DNA of 5,523 nucleotides from the NCBI GenBank assembly GCA_021798075.1, contig JAJZYO010000152.1:1-5523 (forward strand). The letters run 5' to 3'. The position numbers were made by a program, and so were the translations under genes. Below the pieces are notes generated by a model. It was not told where the DNA came from, made no database searches, and saw nothing but the letters and a program-made list of their open reading frames with translations. Position 1 is the stretch's first letter, and every line of letters begins with the position of its first letter. Positions 1 through 5,523 of this stretch are shown piece after piece. The DNA is from Actinomycetes bacterium (GTDB taxonomy: Bacteria > Actinomycetota > Acidimicrobiia > Acidimicrobiales > Palsa-688).

Positions 1-1
1 C

Positions 2-628
2 GAAGAACCGTTCCTGCCAGCCGGTACGGGCACAGCGGTGCTGCGGGGCAACCTCTGTCCCGGTGGCGCCGTCATCAAGCAGTCGGCCGCCTCGCCAGAG
101 CTCATGAAACACCGAGGCCGGGCGCTCGTGTTCGATTCGCCTGAGGACTACCACGCCGTCTGCGACAACGACGACTTCGACGTCACGCCCGAAGACGTGA
201 TCGTGGTGAGGTACGCCGGACCGAAGGGTTACCCGGGCATGCCGGAGGTCGCCAACGTGGTGCTACCGGCCAAAATACTCCGCTCTGGAGTGACCGACAT
301 GGTGCGGATCTGCGATGGCCGGATGAGCGGTACGGGCTTTGGCACGGTCGTCTTGCATGTCACCCCGGAAGCCGCGGCCGGCGGCCCGATCGCCCTCGTG
401 CGAAGCGGCGACATGATCGAACTCGACGTCCCCGCTCGCACCCTGCACCTCGACGTGGCCGAGGACGAGCTCGATCGCCGCCGTGCCGCTTGGCAAGCCC
501 CGGCACCCAAGGCTGCCTCCGGCTACACCTGGCTCTACGCCCAGCACGTCATGCAGGCCGACGCCGGCGCCGATTTCGACTTCCTCCGGGGATCACGGGG
601 CCACGAAGTGCCTCGGGACTCCCACTGA
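2..628 (+). CDS. IlvD/Edd-family dehydratase, probably sugar-acid type (5' partial)
   Basis: This is the last 208 residues of an iron-sulfur dehydratase of the IlvD/Edd family, which removes water from a 2,3-dihydroxy or sugar acid to give a 2-keto acid in the cytosol. The reading frame is already open at base 2, so the start lies upstream; family members are usually about 570-600 residues, so roughly the C-terminal third is present. Visible hallmarks are GNLCPGGAVIK (fragment residues 16-26), GPKGYPGMPE (about 73-82) and GRMSGTGFGT (106-115). The serine at residue 109 corresponds to the conserved active-site serine proposed as the base in arabonate dehydratase. The LHVTPEAAAGGP stretch and the C-terminal HVMQADAGADFDFL...VPRDSH resemble L-arabonate/D-xylonate dehydratases more than the branched-chain amino-acid enzyme IlvD, which typically has a different sequence after this serine. 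The family is clear; the substrate is inferred. The gene ends 97 bases before the thiamine riboswitch and is probably a separate transcription unit. Confidence 0.85.
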   Translation, partial: EEPFLPAGTGTAVLRGNLCPGGAVIKQSAASPELMKHRGRALVFDSPEDYHAVCDNDDFDVTPEDVIVVRYAGPKGYPGMPEVANVVLPAKILRSGVTDMVRICDGRMSGTGFGTVVLHVTPEAAAGGPIALVRSGDMIELDVPARTLHLDVAEDELDRRRAAWQAPAPKAASGYTWLYAQHVMQADAGADFDFLRGSRGHEVPRDSH

Positions 629-640
629 CCGCGGGCCGGG

Positions 641-692
641 CCGGCCGGTCTGGGAACAGGCCGTCAACTGGCGAGGGGAACCAGCCGGCCGG
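641..692. other. GC-rich inverted repeat / hairpin downstream of the dehydratase
   Basis: CCGGCCGG-T-CTGG (641-653) pairs with CCAGCCGGCCGG (681-692), giving 12 base pairs with one bulged T and a 27-nt loop. It lies 12 bases after the dehydratase stop codon, so it may end that transcript. There is no T tract after it, and the loop is large for an intrinsic terminator. It ends three bases before the candidate -10 box at 696, so an operator role is also possible. The pairing is read directly from the sequence; the function is undecided. Confidence 0.4.
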
Positions 693-695
693 GGG

Positions 696-701
696 TATGC
701 T
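696..701 (+). promoter_or_regulatory. candidate -10 box for the riboswitch-ykoEDC transcript
   Basis: TATGCT fits the TANNNT pattern of housekeeping-sigma -10 elements in high-GC Gram-positive bacteria. It would place the transcription start near 708-712, just before the TPP aptamer that begins at 725, which is the expected geometry for a riboswitch leader. No convincing -35 hexamer is seen at 16-18 bases upstream, which is common in actinobacterial promoters but leaves the call weak. Confidence 0.4.
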
Positions 702-724
702 GGGCGCCTAAGAAAAACCACAGA

Positions 725-812
725 TGACAGGGGAGCGCCTCGGCGCTGAGAGTGCGGCCTTCGGCTGCAGACCCTTGGCACCTGATCTGGGTCATACCAG
801 CGAAGGGAGTCA
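725..812 (+). promoter_or_regulatory. TPP riboswitch (THI box)
   Basis: This is a complete thiamine pyrophosphate aptamer in the leader of the thiamine transporter operon. P1 is TGAC (725-728) with GTCA (809-812). P2 is AGCGC/GCGCT (734-738 and 743-747) followed by the conserved CTGAGA (746-751). A P3 stem with a TTCG-type loop lies at 753-769. P4 is CCCTT (772-776) with AAGGG (803-807), and P5 is CTGG (787-790) with CCAG (797-800). The conserved ACCTGATCTGG (780-790) and ATACCAGCG (794-802) segments are intact. The aptamer ends three bases before the ykoE start codon and no separate terminator hairpin fits between them. Control is therefore most likely at translation: TPP binding stabilises P1/P4 and hides the ribosome binding site. 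Confidence 0.95.
802..809 (+). promoter_or_regulatory. ykoE ribosome binding site embedded in the TPP aptamer
   Basis: GAAGGGAG is the only Shine-Dalgarno-like sequence near the ykoE ATG, with a 6-base spacer (810-815). It coincides with the 3' strand of aptamer helix P4 and the first base of the P1 3' strand, so ligand binding would mask it directly. Confidence 0.75.
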
Positions 813-815
813 CAC

Positions 816-1424
816 ATGGAAGCTACAGGCGCAGTCCGCCAGCGTGTTCGTCCCAGTCGGCGGTGGCGAACTGTCGACATCGTCGTCGCGTCCGTCGTCG
901 CAGTCGCCGGGGGGGTCGTGTTCTGGGGGTGGGACCAGCTCTGGGCTGCCACGGGAGCAGCCTTCTCGGTCTTTCCTCCCGCCCAAGCTTTCATGTACGG
1001 CGTGTGGCTCGCGCCGGGCGTCGTCGGAGCCCTCATCCTGCGCAAGCCCGGGGCGGCCGTGTACACCGAGCTGGTCGCTTCTGTTGTCGAGGCCTTGTTG
1101 GGCAACCAGTGGGGGCTCTCGGTCGTGGCCTACGGGTTGGCTCAGGGTGCTGCTCCCGAGGTCATCTTCGCTCTCTTCGCCTACCGCTGGTGGCGAACGC
1201 CCGTTTCCGCCCTCGCCGGCGCTGCCGCCGGCCTCGCAGCCGCCTCGCTCGACCTCGTCTACTACTACGGGGCCTGGCGCTCGGACTGGAAGCTCACCTA
1301 CGTGCTGATCGTAATGGCGAGCTCACTGGCCATTGCCGGCCTCGGCGGAGCGGCGCTCGTGAGGGCGCTCGCGCGGACCGGGGTGCTCCAGCCGTTCGCC
1401 TCTGGTCGCACGGCGAGCGTCTAG
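816..1424 (+). CDS. ykoE: ECF transporter S component YkoE (thiamine / thiamine precursor binding)
   Basis: A 202-residue integral membrane protein that captures thiamine or a precursor such as hydroxymethylpyrimidine and hands it to the energy-coupling module encoded by the next two genes. The ATG at 816 is fixed by the RBS at 802-809 and by the end of the TPP riboswitch. Hydrophobic segments lie at about residues 20-39, 52-75, 84-95, 101-122, 130-151 and 160-186, matching the six-helix fold of ECF S components. The family-diagnostic middle region is present: LRKPGAAVYTELVASVVEAL (75-94), GNQWGL (96-101) and YGLAQGAAPEVIFALF (106-121), which match the pattern of Bacillus subtilis YkoE, known to bind thiamine. 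The N-terminus is basic (RQRVRPSRRWR), as expected for a cytoplasmic end. The stop codon overlaps the GTG start of ykoD by one base. B. subtilis has ykoF in front of ykoE; no ykoF is seen here. Thiamine specificity rests on the family and the riboswitch. Confidence 0.92.
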   Translation: MEATGAVRQRVRPSRRWRTVDIVVASVVAVAGGVVFWGWDQLWAATGAAFSVFPPAQAFMYGVWLAPGVVGALILRKPGAAVYTELVASVVEALLGNQWGLSVVAYGLAQGAAPEVIFALFAYRWWRTPVSALAGAAAGLAAASLDLVYYYGAWRSDWKLTYVLIVMASSLAIAGLGGAALVRALARTGVLQPFASGRTASV

Positions 1425-2905
1425 TGCTGGGCACCGAACGGCCCCTGGTACAGGCGCGGGGCTGGGGGTGGCGTCACGCCGGCCGGCGCCAGTGGGCAGT
1501 GCGGGACCTCGACCTGGTGGTCCACGCCGGCGAGCGCGTCCTGCTCCTCGGTGCTTCGGGCGCCGGCAAGAGCACGCTCCTCGCTGCGCTCGCCGGCCTC
1601 CTCCGAGCCCCCGAAAGCGGGGACGAGGAAGGCTCCCTCTTGGTAGACGGGAGCCCCGCCATCGAAACAACGGGCCGCGCCGGGATAGTCTTCCAGGACC
1701 CTTCGTCCTCGCTCGTCATGGGCCGGGTCGGTGACGAGGTGGCTTTTGGCCTCGAGAACCAAGCCGTGCCGGCACCGGAGATATGGCCCCGTGTCCAACG
1801 CGCCCTGGATGCTGTCGGGCTGGGTTACCCCCTCCACCACCAAACGGACCGGCTCTCGGGTGGCGAGCAGCAGCGCCTTGCCATCGCCGACGTGGTCGCG
1901 GCAGGACCGCTCCTGTGGCTGCTCGACGAACCGACCGCGAACCTCGACCCGCCAGGGACCGCACTAGTCCTCGAGACATTGCACGAGCTGCTCGGGCGCG
2001 GCGCCGACACTCTTGTCCTCGTCGAGCACAAGGTGAGCCCGGTCCTCGAACTGGTAGACAGGGTGGTCGTCCTGGGCGCCGGCAGCGGGGTCATGGCCGA
2101 CGGGAGCCCCGAGAAGGTCTTCTCGCGACACTCAAAAGCACTGCGAGCAGCCGGTGTCTGGGTGCCCGGCCCACCTCCGCCACGCCTCGCTCCCCCGCGG
2201 GCGCCAGGGCACCCGGTGCTTGAAGCCGAGTCTGTGGCCGTCCGTTACCCGGGAACTGGAGCCCCAGCCGTCTCTGGCGCCGACGCCACGGCGTTTTCGG
2301 GCCAGGTGCTGGCTATTACTGGGCACAATGGTTCGGGCAAGTCGACGTTGGCTTTGGTGCTCTCGTCGCTCCTCACACCGAGCGCGGGCAATGTCCGCTT
2401 CCTGGCCGGGGGGCCTCCGGTGCCGTACACGAAATGGCCCGCGCGGGACCTTGTCCGCTGGGTGGGGACTGTCTTCCAGGAACCAGAGCACCAGTTCGTC
2501 GCTTCGAGCGTCGAGGACGAGCTGCTCGTCGGCCCACGGCGGACGGGGGTGGCGGAGGGAGCCGGGCGCCGGAAAGCCGCCGAACTGATGGAGCGCCTCC
2601 ACCTCGGCCCTCTCGCCAAGGCGAACCCGTTCACTCTCTCAGGAGGGGAAAAGCGCCGCCTGTCAGTGGCTACGGCGTTAGCAACCGAGCCAGTGTTCCT
2701 TGTGCTCGACGAGCCGACTTTCGGTCAGGACGCCTCCACGTGGGGCGAGCTCGTCGCCCTCCTCGGCGAACAGCGCGATGCCGGTAGCGCCGTCGTCTGC
2801 GTCACCCACGATGAGCAACTGGTGGCTACCCTCGCTGACCGGGAGGCCCGCATGTCCGGGGGCCGTCTCGCGACAGCCGGCGTGGTCGCCGCCTTGGCCT
2901 CCTAA
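1424..2905 (+). CDS. ykoD: ECF transporter duplicated ATPase YkoD
   Basis: A 493-residue cytoplasmic protein with two fused ABC nucleotide-binding domains that powers thiamine/precursor uptake through YkoE and YkoC. Domain 1 spans about residues 8-235: Walker A GASGAGKST (43-51), Q-loop Gln91, signature LSGGE (144-148), Walker B LWLLDEP (164-170) and switch His202. Domain 2 spans about 264-490: Walker A GHNGSGKST (300-308), Q-loop Gln352 followed by the EPEHQF motif typical of ECF ATPases, signature LSGGE (405-409), Walker B VFLVLDEP (424-431) and His462. Both halves keep the catalytic glutamate (169 and 430), so both sites look competent. A proline-rich linker (about 248-264) joins them. The start is taken as GTG 1424 because it overlaps the ykoE stop (TAGTG) and precedes the first NBD strand directly. 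The same frame is open back to 752, but that part runs through the riboswitch and ykoE and is not coding. No strong SD is seen, so translation is probably coupled to ykoE. Confidence 0.93.
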   Translation: MLGTERPLVQARGWGWRHAGRRQWAVRDLDLVVHAGERVLLLGASGAGKSTLLAALAGLLRAPESGDEEGSLLVDGSPAIETTGRAGIVFQDPSSSLVMGRVGDEVAFGLENQAVPAPEIWPRVQRALDAVGLGYPLHHQTDRLSGGEQQRLAIADVVAAGPLLWLLDEPTANLDPPGTALVLETLHELLGRGADTLVLVEHKVSPVLELVDRVVVLGAGSGVMADGSPEKVFSRHSKALRAAGVWVPGPPPPRLAPPRAPGHPVLEAESVAVRYPGTGAPAVSGADATAFSGQVLAITGHNGSGKSTLALVLSSLLTPSAGNVRFLAGGPPVPYTKWPARDLVRWVGTVFQEPEHQFVASSVEDELLVGPRRTGVAEGAGRRKAAELMERLHLGPLAKANPFTLSGGEKRRLSVATALATEPVFLVLDEPTFGQDASTWGELVALLGEQRDAGSAVVCVTHDEQLVATLADREARMSGGRLATAGVVAALAS

Positions 2906-2920
2906 ATTTACATGCTATAG
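2903..2920 (+). other. AT-rich ykoD/ykoC junction with a two-codon mini-ORF
   Basis: This 18-base stretch contains only four G/C bases, in sharp contrast to the surrounding GC-rich DNA. It starts with the ykoD stop TAA as part of the perfect palindrome TAAATTTA (2903-2910). It then holds ATG CTA TAG (2912-2920), a start, one codon and a stop that abut the ykoC ATG. All these codons are in the same frame as both ykoD and ykoC. Confidence 0.7.
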
Positions 2921-3682
2921 ATGCGCCCCGCTCGCACGCTCTCGGTAACGGCCTCGCTCGCCGGTACCCGGCTGGGAGGTTTCAACCCAGCCGCCAAACT
3001 TGCGGCAGCCGCCCTGGTAATAGCCGGTCTCATCGCGAGCGCCAGCGTCGTCAGCGCGTCGGTCGTCCTCATTTGCGAACTTGGCGCGCTCCCGCTCGCC
3101 GGCGTTTCCCTCCGCCCCCTCGCCGCCCGCACGTGGCCCCTCCCCCTCGGGGCGGCCGGCGTGGCCGTCGCCAACCTGGTGGCCTCCGACGCAGGCCCGA
3201 CCACGATTGTGGCCATCTCGCTCAGGCTGCTCGCGATCGCCCTACCGGGGGTGCTCGTCTTCGCTTCGACAGAGGCAGTCGACCTCGCCGACTCCCTGGT
3301 CCAGCAGCTTCACGTCCCGGCCCGGTTCGCGTACGGAGCTCTCGCTGGCCTCCGGCTCCTCCCCTTGCTCGGCTTGGAGTGGCACCTCATCCGCCGGGCC
3401 CGCCGGGCGAGGGGCATCGACGCCGGAGGCTCACCCTGGAAGGCGGCCGCCCTGTTTTTTTCCGCGGTCTACGCCCTCCTCGTGGCCGCTGTGCGCCGCG
3501 CCACCCGCCTGGCCATGGCGATGGACAGCCGTGGCTTTGCATCCCGCCTGCCCCGTACTGCGGCCCGCCGTCAAAAGGTGCACGCCGCGGACTGGGCGCT
3601 CGTGTTGGCAACTGCGCTAGTCGTCGCGACGGCCAACGCCCTCGCGGTGCTGACCGGCACCTGGCACGCGTTGCTCGGCTGA
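2921..3682 (+). CDS. ykoC: ECF transporter T component YkoC (CbiQ family)
   Basis: A 253-residue membrane scaffold that links the S component YkoE to the double ATPase YkoD. It belongs to the CbiQ/EcfT family. Hydrophobic segments lie near residues 24-50, 54-62, 74-88, 95-116, 175-191 and 226-246. Two coupling motifs expected to contact the ATPase grooves are visible: Ala-Arg-Gly at 163-165, inside the basic stretch RRARRARGI, and Ser-Arg-Gly at 203-205 in AMDSRGF, a mild variant of the second motif. The region SLVQQLHVPARFAYGALAGL (125-144) is also characteristic of the family. The ATG at 2921 directly follows a TAG and lies 15 bases after the ykoD stop; there is no recognisable SD, so coupling to ykoD translation is likely. 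The gene is the last of the thiamine operon: only a convergent gene follows. No frameshift or truncation is seen. Confidence 0.91.
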   Translation: MRPARTLSVTASLAGTRLGGFNPAAKLAAAALVIAGLIASASVVSASVVLICELGALPLAGVSLRPLAARTWPLPLGAAGVAVANLVASDAGPTTIVAISLRLLAIALPGVLVFASTEAVDLADSLVQQLHVPARFAYGALAGLRLLPLLGLEWHLIRRARRARGIDAGGSPWKAAALFFSAVYALLVAAVRRATRLAMAMDSRGFASRLPRTAARRQKVHAADWALVLATALVVATANALAVLTGTWHALLG

Positions 3683-3692
3683 ACCGCCGCCC

Positions 3693-3711
3693 CCGAGCCG
3701 GCCAGGCTCGG
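3693..3711. terminator. possible (bidirectional) terminator hairpin between convergent genes
   Basis: CCGAGCC (3693-3699) and GGCTCGG (3705-3711) form a perfect 7-bp stem with a GGCCA loop. It sits 10 bases after the ykoC stop and 38 bases downstream of the phosphorylase stop on the other strand. After the stem the plus strand reads TGGTTTGCCTG, only a weak T tract, and there is none on the minus strand. The position supports a terminator; the missing T run keeps confidence moderate. Confidence 0.5.
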
Positions 3712-3749
3712 TGGTTTGCCTGCTTCGGTGTAAGGGGTGGCCTCCAGGC

Positions 3750-5523
3750 TCATCCCTCCCCTGCAACCACAGCCTCTGTAACCGCAGCCTCTGTAACCGC
3801 AGCCTCTGTAGCCGCAGCCTCTGTAGCCGCAGCCTCTGTAGCCGCAGCCTCTGTAGCCGCAGCCTCTACGCGCACCACCGAACCAGCGGGCGCCTGGGGG
3901 ACCAGGTTGCCCTCGACCAGTGCGCCGTCCACCAAGAGGCGGCACACCCGTGCCCGGGCGCCCGCGGGCTTGGTGACAGAGATGTGGTACGTCGCCCCCC
4001 GCCAGACCCGGCTGCAGGAGAAACCGGGCCACGTCGCTGGCAGGACGGGGTCGACGCGCAAGGCGGCGTGCTCGGGACGGATACCCAAGATCCACTGGGT
4101 TATGGCCACGTAGTTCCATGCGGCTGTGCCGGTGAGCCAGGAGTTCTTCGCCTCGCCGTGAGTGGGCGCGTCACGCCCCGCGATCGTCTGCGCGTACACG
4201 TAAGGCTCGCAGCGGTGGACATAGCTTATTTTCTCGCGCGCAGAAGGGTTGATCGCCTTGTAATAGTCAAAAGCCGCATCTCCGTTACCAAGAAGGGCTT
4301 CAGCGATCATCACCCATGGGTTGGTATGGCAAAAGATACTGGCGTTTTCCTTGTAACCAGGAGGGTACGAGGAGATCTCACCGAGCTCTGGGTGATAGCG
4401 AGTGTAGGGCGGCTGGAGGAGCATGACCCCGTGAGGCGTCGCGAGCCGTTCGTGCACCGAGTCGAGTGCCTCACGGGCGCGGCCATCTGACAGCCCTACG
4501 CCTCCCATCGTGCAAATCCCTTGCGGCTCAACGAAGATCTGGCCTTCCTCGTTGTCCTTCGAACCGACGGGCTGGCCGTAGTAATCATAGGCCCGTCTCC
4601 ACCAAGCCCCGTCCCAGGCGTGCTCTCCGAGGGCGGCGCGCTGCTCGGCTGCGGCCACCCGGTAGCGCTCGGCCTCGCCGGCCTCCGCCCAGCCCTTGCC
4701 TAAGTTGTCCACGATGCTAGCCATTTCTTCGGCTGCGAGGCAGAAGAGGCCGCCAATGAAGACGGATTCGGCAAGCCCGCCCGAGCGGTTCTCGACAGTC
4801 TGGAAGCTCTCGCCCGGCTCTTCAGAAAAGCAGTTCAGGTTGAGGCAGTCGTTCCAATCGGCCCGGCCGATGAGCGGGAGCCTGTTGGGCCCGAGATGTT
4901 GCTCCGTGTAGGCAATGGCCCGCCGGAGGTGGTCGTACATCGGTGCCTCGGTGCCGGACAAGCTATCGTAAGGCACCGCTTCATAGAGCAACGAGGCGTC
5001 ACCGGTCTCTTTCAGGTAGGCGCTGACCGCGAGCACCAGCCACAGCGGGTCGTCGTTGAACCCAGAGCCGATCGCGTCATTGCCCCGCTTTGTGAGGGGT
5101 TGGTACTGGTGGTAAGCAGCCCCCGTAGGCAACTGCGTCGAAGCTATGTCGACCACCCGCTCGCGCGCGCGGCCCGGCACCATGTGCACGAAACCGAGCA
5201 GATCCTGCGCCGAATCCCTGAAACCCATGCCGCGCCCGATCCCCGACTCAAACGACGAAGCCGAGCGCGAGAGGTTGAAGGTCACCATGCACTGGTAGGG
5301 GTTCCAGATGTTGACCAGACGGTCTACGTCGGTGTCGGGGGTCGAAACCGACATTTTTGCGAGCAAACCGTCCCAGTAGCGGCGCAGTTGCCTTTCGCCC
5401 TCGTCGACGTTGGCCGGCTGCAACCAGTGCTCTATCAAGGGGGCCACGAGCCTTTTGTTGAGCGTCTGGCTGCCGGGGGGGTCGAACTTGTCCTCATGAG
5501 GGTTCTCGAAATAGCCGAGACAG
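3750..5523 (-). CDS. GH94 glycoside phosphorylase, cellobiose phosphorylase type (5' partial)
   Basis: A cytosolic enzyme that splits a beta-linked glucosyl disaccharide with phosphate, giving alpha-glucose 1-phosphate and a free sugar. The window holds 590 residues, reading from base 5522 down to the TGA at 3752-3750. Cellobiose phosphorylases are about 800-830 residues, so roughly the N-terminal 250 residues lie beyond the window. A GTG at 5447 is internal, since the frame continues upstream with typical family sequence (LGYFENPHEDKF). Matching motifs are NIWNPYQCMVTFNLSRSASS, FESGIGRGMGFRDSAQDLLG, AYHQYQPLTKRGND, GFNDDPLWL, RADWNDCLNLNCFS (the DWND motif begins at fragment Asp222, the presumed acid catalyst), ENASIFCHTNPW (His399) and WLTGTAAW (Thr464). 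The last two match the phosphate-site His and Thr of the family, also 65 residues apart. These strings agree closely with clostridial cellobiose phosphorylases, but exact linkage specificity cannot be settled from sequence. The last 38 residues (553-590) are an unusual Ala/Glu/Thr repeat tail. Confidence 0.92.
   Translation of the reverse strand, partial: CLGYFENPHEDKFDPPGSQTLNKRLVAPLIEHWLQPANVDEGERQLRRYWDGLLAKMSVSTPDTDVDRLVNIWNPYQCMVTFNLSRSASSFESGIGRGMGFRDSAQDLLGFVHMVPGRARERVVDIASTQLPTGAAYHQYQPLTKRGNDAIGSGFNDDPLWLVLAVSAYLKETGDASLLYEAVPYDSLSGTEAPMYDHLRRAIAYTEQHLGPNRLPLIGRADWNDCLNLNCFSEEPGESFQTVENRSGGLAESVFIGGLFCLAAEEMASIVDNLGKGWAEAGEAERYRVAAAEQRAALGEHAWDGAWWRRAYDYYGQPVGSKDNEEGQIFVEPQGICTMGGVGLSDGRAREALDSVHERLATPHGVMLLQPPYTRYHPELGEISSYPPGYKENASIFCHTNPWVMIAEALLGNGDAAFDYYKAINPSAREKISYVHRCEPYVYAQTIAGRDAPTHGEAKNSWLTGTAAWNYVAITQWILGIRPEHAALRVDPVLPATWPGFSCSRVWRGATYHISVTKPAGARARVCRLLVDGALVEGNLVPQAPAGSVVRVEAAATEAAATEAAATEAAATEAAVTEAAVTEAVVAGEG
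3766..3870. repeat. 15-bp tandem repeat (seven units) at the 3' end of the GH94 gene
   Basis: The plus-strand unit is RCCGCAGCCTCTGTA. Units start at 3766, 3781, 3796, 3811, 3826, 3841 and 3856. The first has one mismatch (ACCAC for ACCGC) and the last diverges over its final three bases. Units 1-3 begin with ACC and units 4-7 with GCC, so the variants are grouped rather than mixed, as expected from stepwise duplication. Because the period is a multiple of three, the gene frame stays open and each unit encodes one pentapeptide on the minus strand: four EAAAT, two EAAVT and a terminal EAVVA. The Val/Ala difference is the single GTT/GCT change between the unit types. Confidence 0.97.

Noticed and set aside
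593..1105. Minus-strand open frame covering the riboswitch and the start of ykoE.
   Set aside because: It is antisense to a conserved RNA element and a recognised gene, with no family-like motifs; typical of GC-rich DNA.
752..1423. An N-terminal extension of YkoD of about 220 residues.
   Set aside because: The frame is open but runs through the TPP aptamer and ykoE, gives Arg-rich low-complexity sequence, and the normal domain start follows GTG 1424 directly.
1424..2905. Degenerate, non-catalytic half in the double ATPase.
   Set aside because: Both halves keep Walker A, Q-loop, signature, Walker B glutamate and switch histidine.
3766..3870. Possible CRISPR array from regularly spaced repeats.
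   Set aside because: The 15-bp units are directly head to tail with no spacers and lie inside an open coding frame; this is a coding tandem repeat.
3073..4113. Long plus-strand open frame spanning ykoC and the repeat.
   Set aside because: It is very Arg/Pro-rich, overlaps recognised genes on both strands and resembles no protein family.
3571..4119. Minus-strand open frame with a Gly-Tyr-Arg-Gly-Cys repeat.
   Set aside because: It is the same 15-bp repeat read in another frame; it overlaps both ykoC and the GH94 gene and has no independent support.
3711..4490. Plus-strand open frame with Cys-Asn/Ser-Arg-Ser-Leu repeats.
   Set aside because: It is antisense to the well-supported GH94 gene; the frame stays open because the repeat period is divisible by three.
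5445..5447. GTG at 5447 as the start of the GH94 gene.
   Set aside because: The frame continues to the window end with family-typical residues and a whole N-terminal domain would be missing, so the true start is outside the window.

Overview
The window looks like chromosomal DNA from a high-GC bacterium, most probably an actinobacterium. The evidence is GC content of about two thirds or more by eye, strong G/C preference at third codon positions, a GTG start with a one-base stop/start overlap, and weak Shine-Dalgarno use inside the operon. The taxon is an inference. It is densely coded: four plus-strand genes followed by one convergent minus-strand gene, and no gene-free stretch longer than 300 bases.

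Layout: (1) 2-628 (+) is the C-terminal third of an IlvD/Edd-family dehydratase, closest in style to the sugar-acid (arabonate/xylonate) dehydratases; its 5' end lies outside the window. (2) 629-724 is a short intergenic region with a long GC hairpin and a possible -10 box. (3) 725-812 is a clear TPP (THI-box) riboswitch whose last segment contains the ribosome binding site of the next gene. (4) 816-3682 (+) is a three-gene ECF transporter operon: ykoE (substrate-binding S component), ykoD (fused double ATPase) and ykoC (transmembrane T component). Together they form a thiamine or thiamine-precursor importer switched off when intracellular TPP is high. (5) 3683-3749 is a convergent intergenic region with a hairpin that may terminate one or both transcripts. 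(6) 3750-5523 (-) is most of a GH94 sugar phosphorylase of the cellobiose phosphorylase type, with its N-terminus outside the window. Its 3' end carries a 15-bp tandem repeat that encodes an unusual EAAAT/EAAVT pentapeptide tail.

Functionally, the riboswitch and ykoEDC form one self-contained thiamine-uptake unit. The two flanking genes belong to carbohydrate catabolism (sugar-acid dehydration, and phosphorolysis of a beta-glucoside) and have no evident link to thiamine. I found no undescribed multi-gene system. The points most worth a second look are the repeat-encoded tail on the phosphorylase, the aptamer-embedded RBS, and the odd AT-rich, SD-less, in-frame ykoD/ykoC junction.
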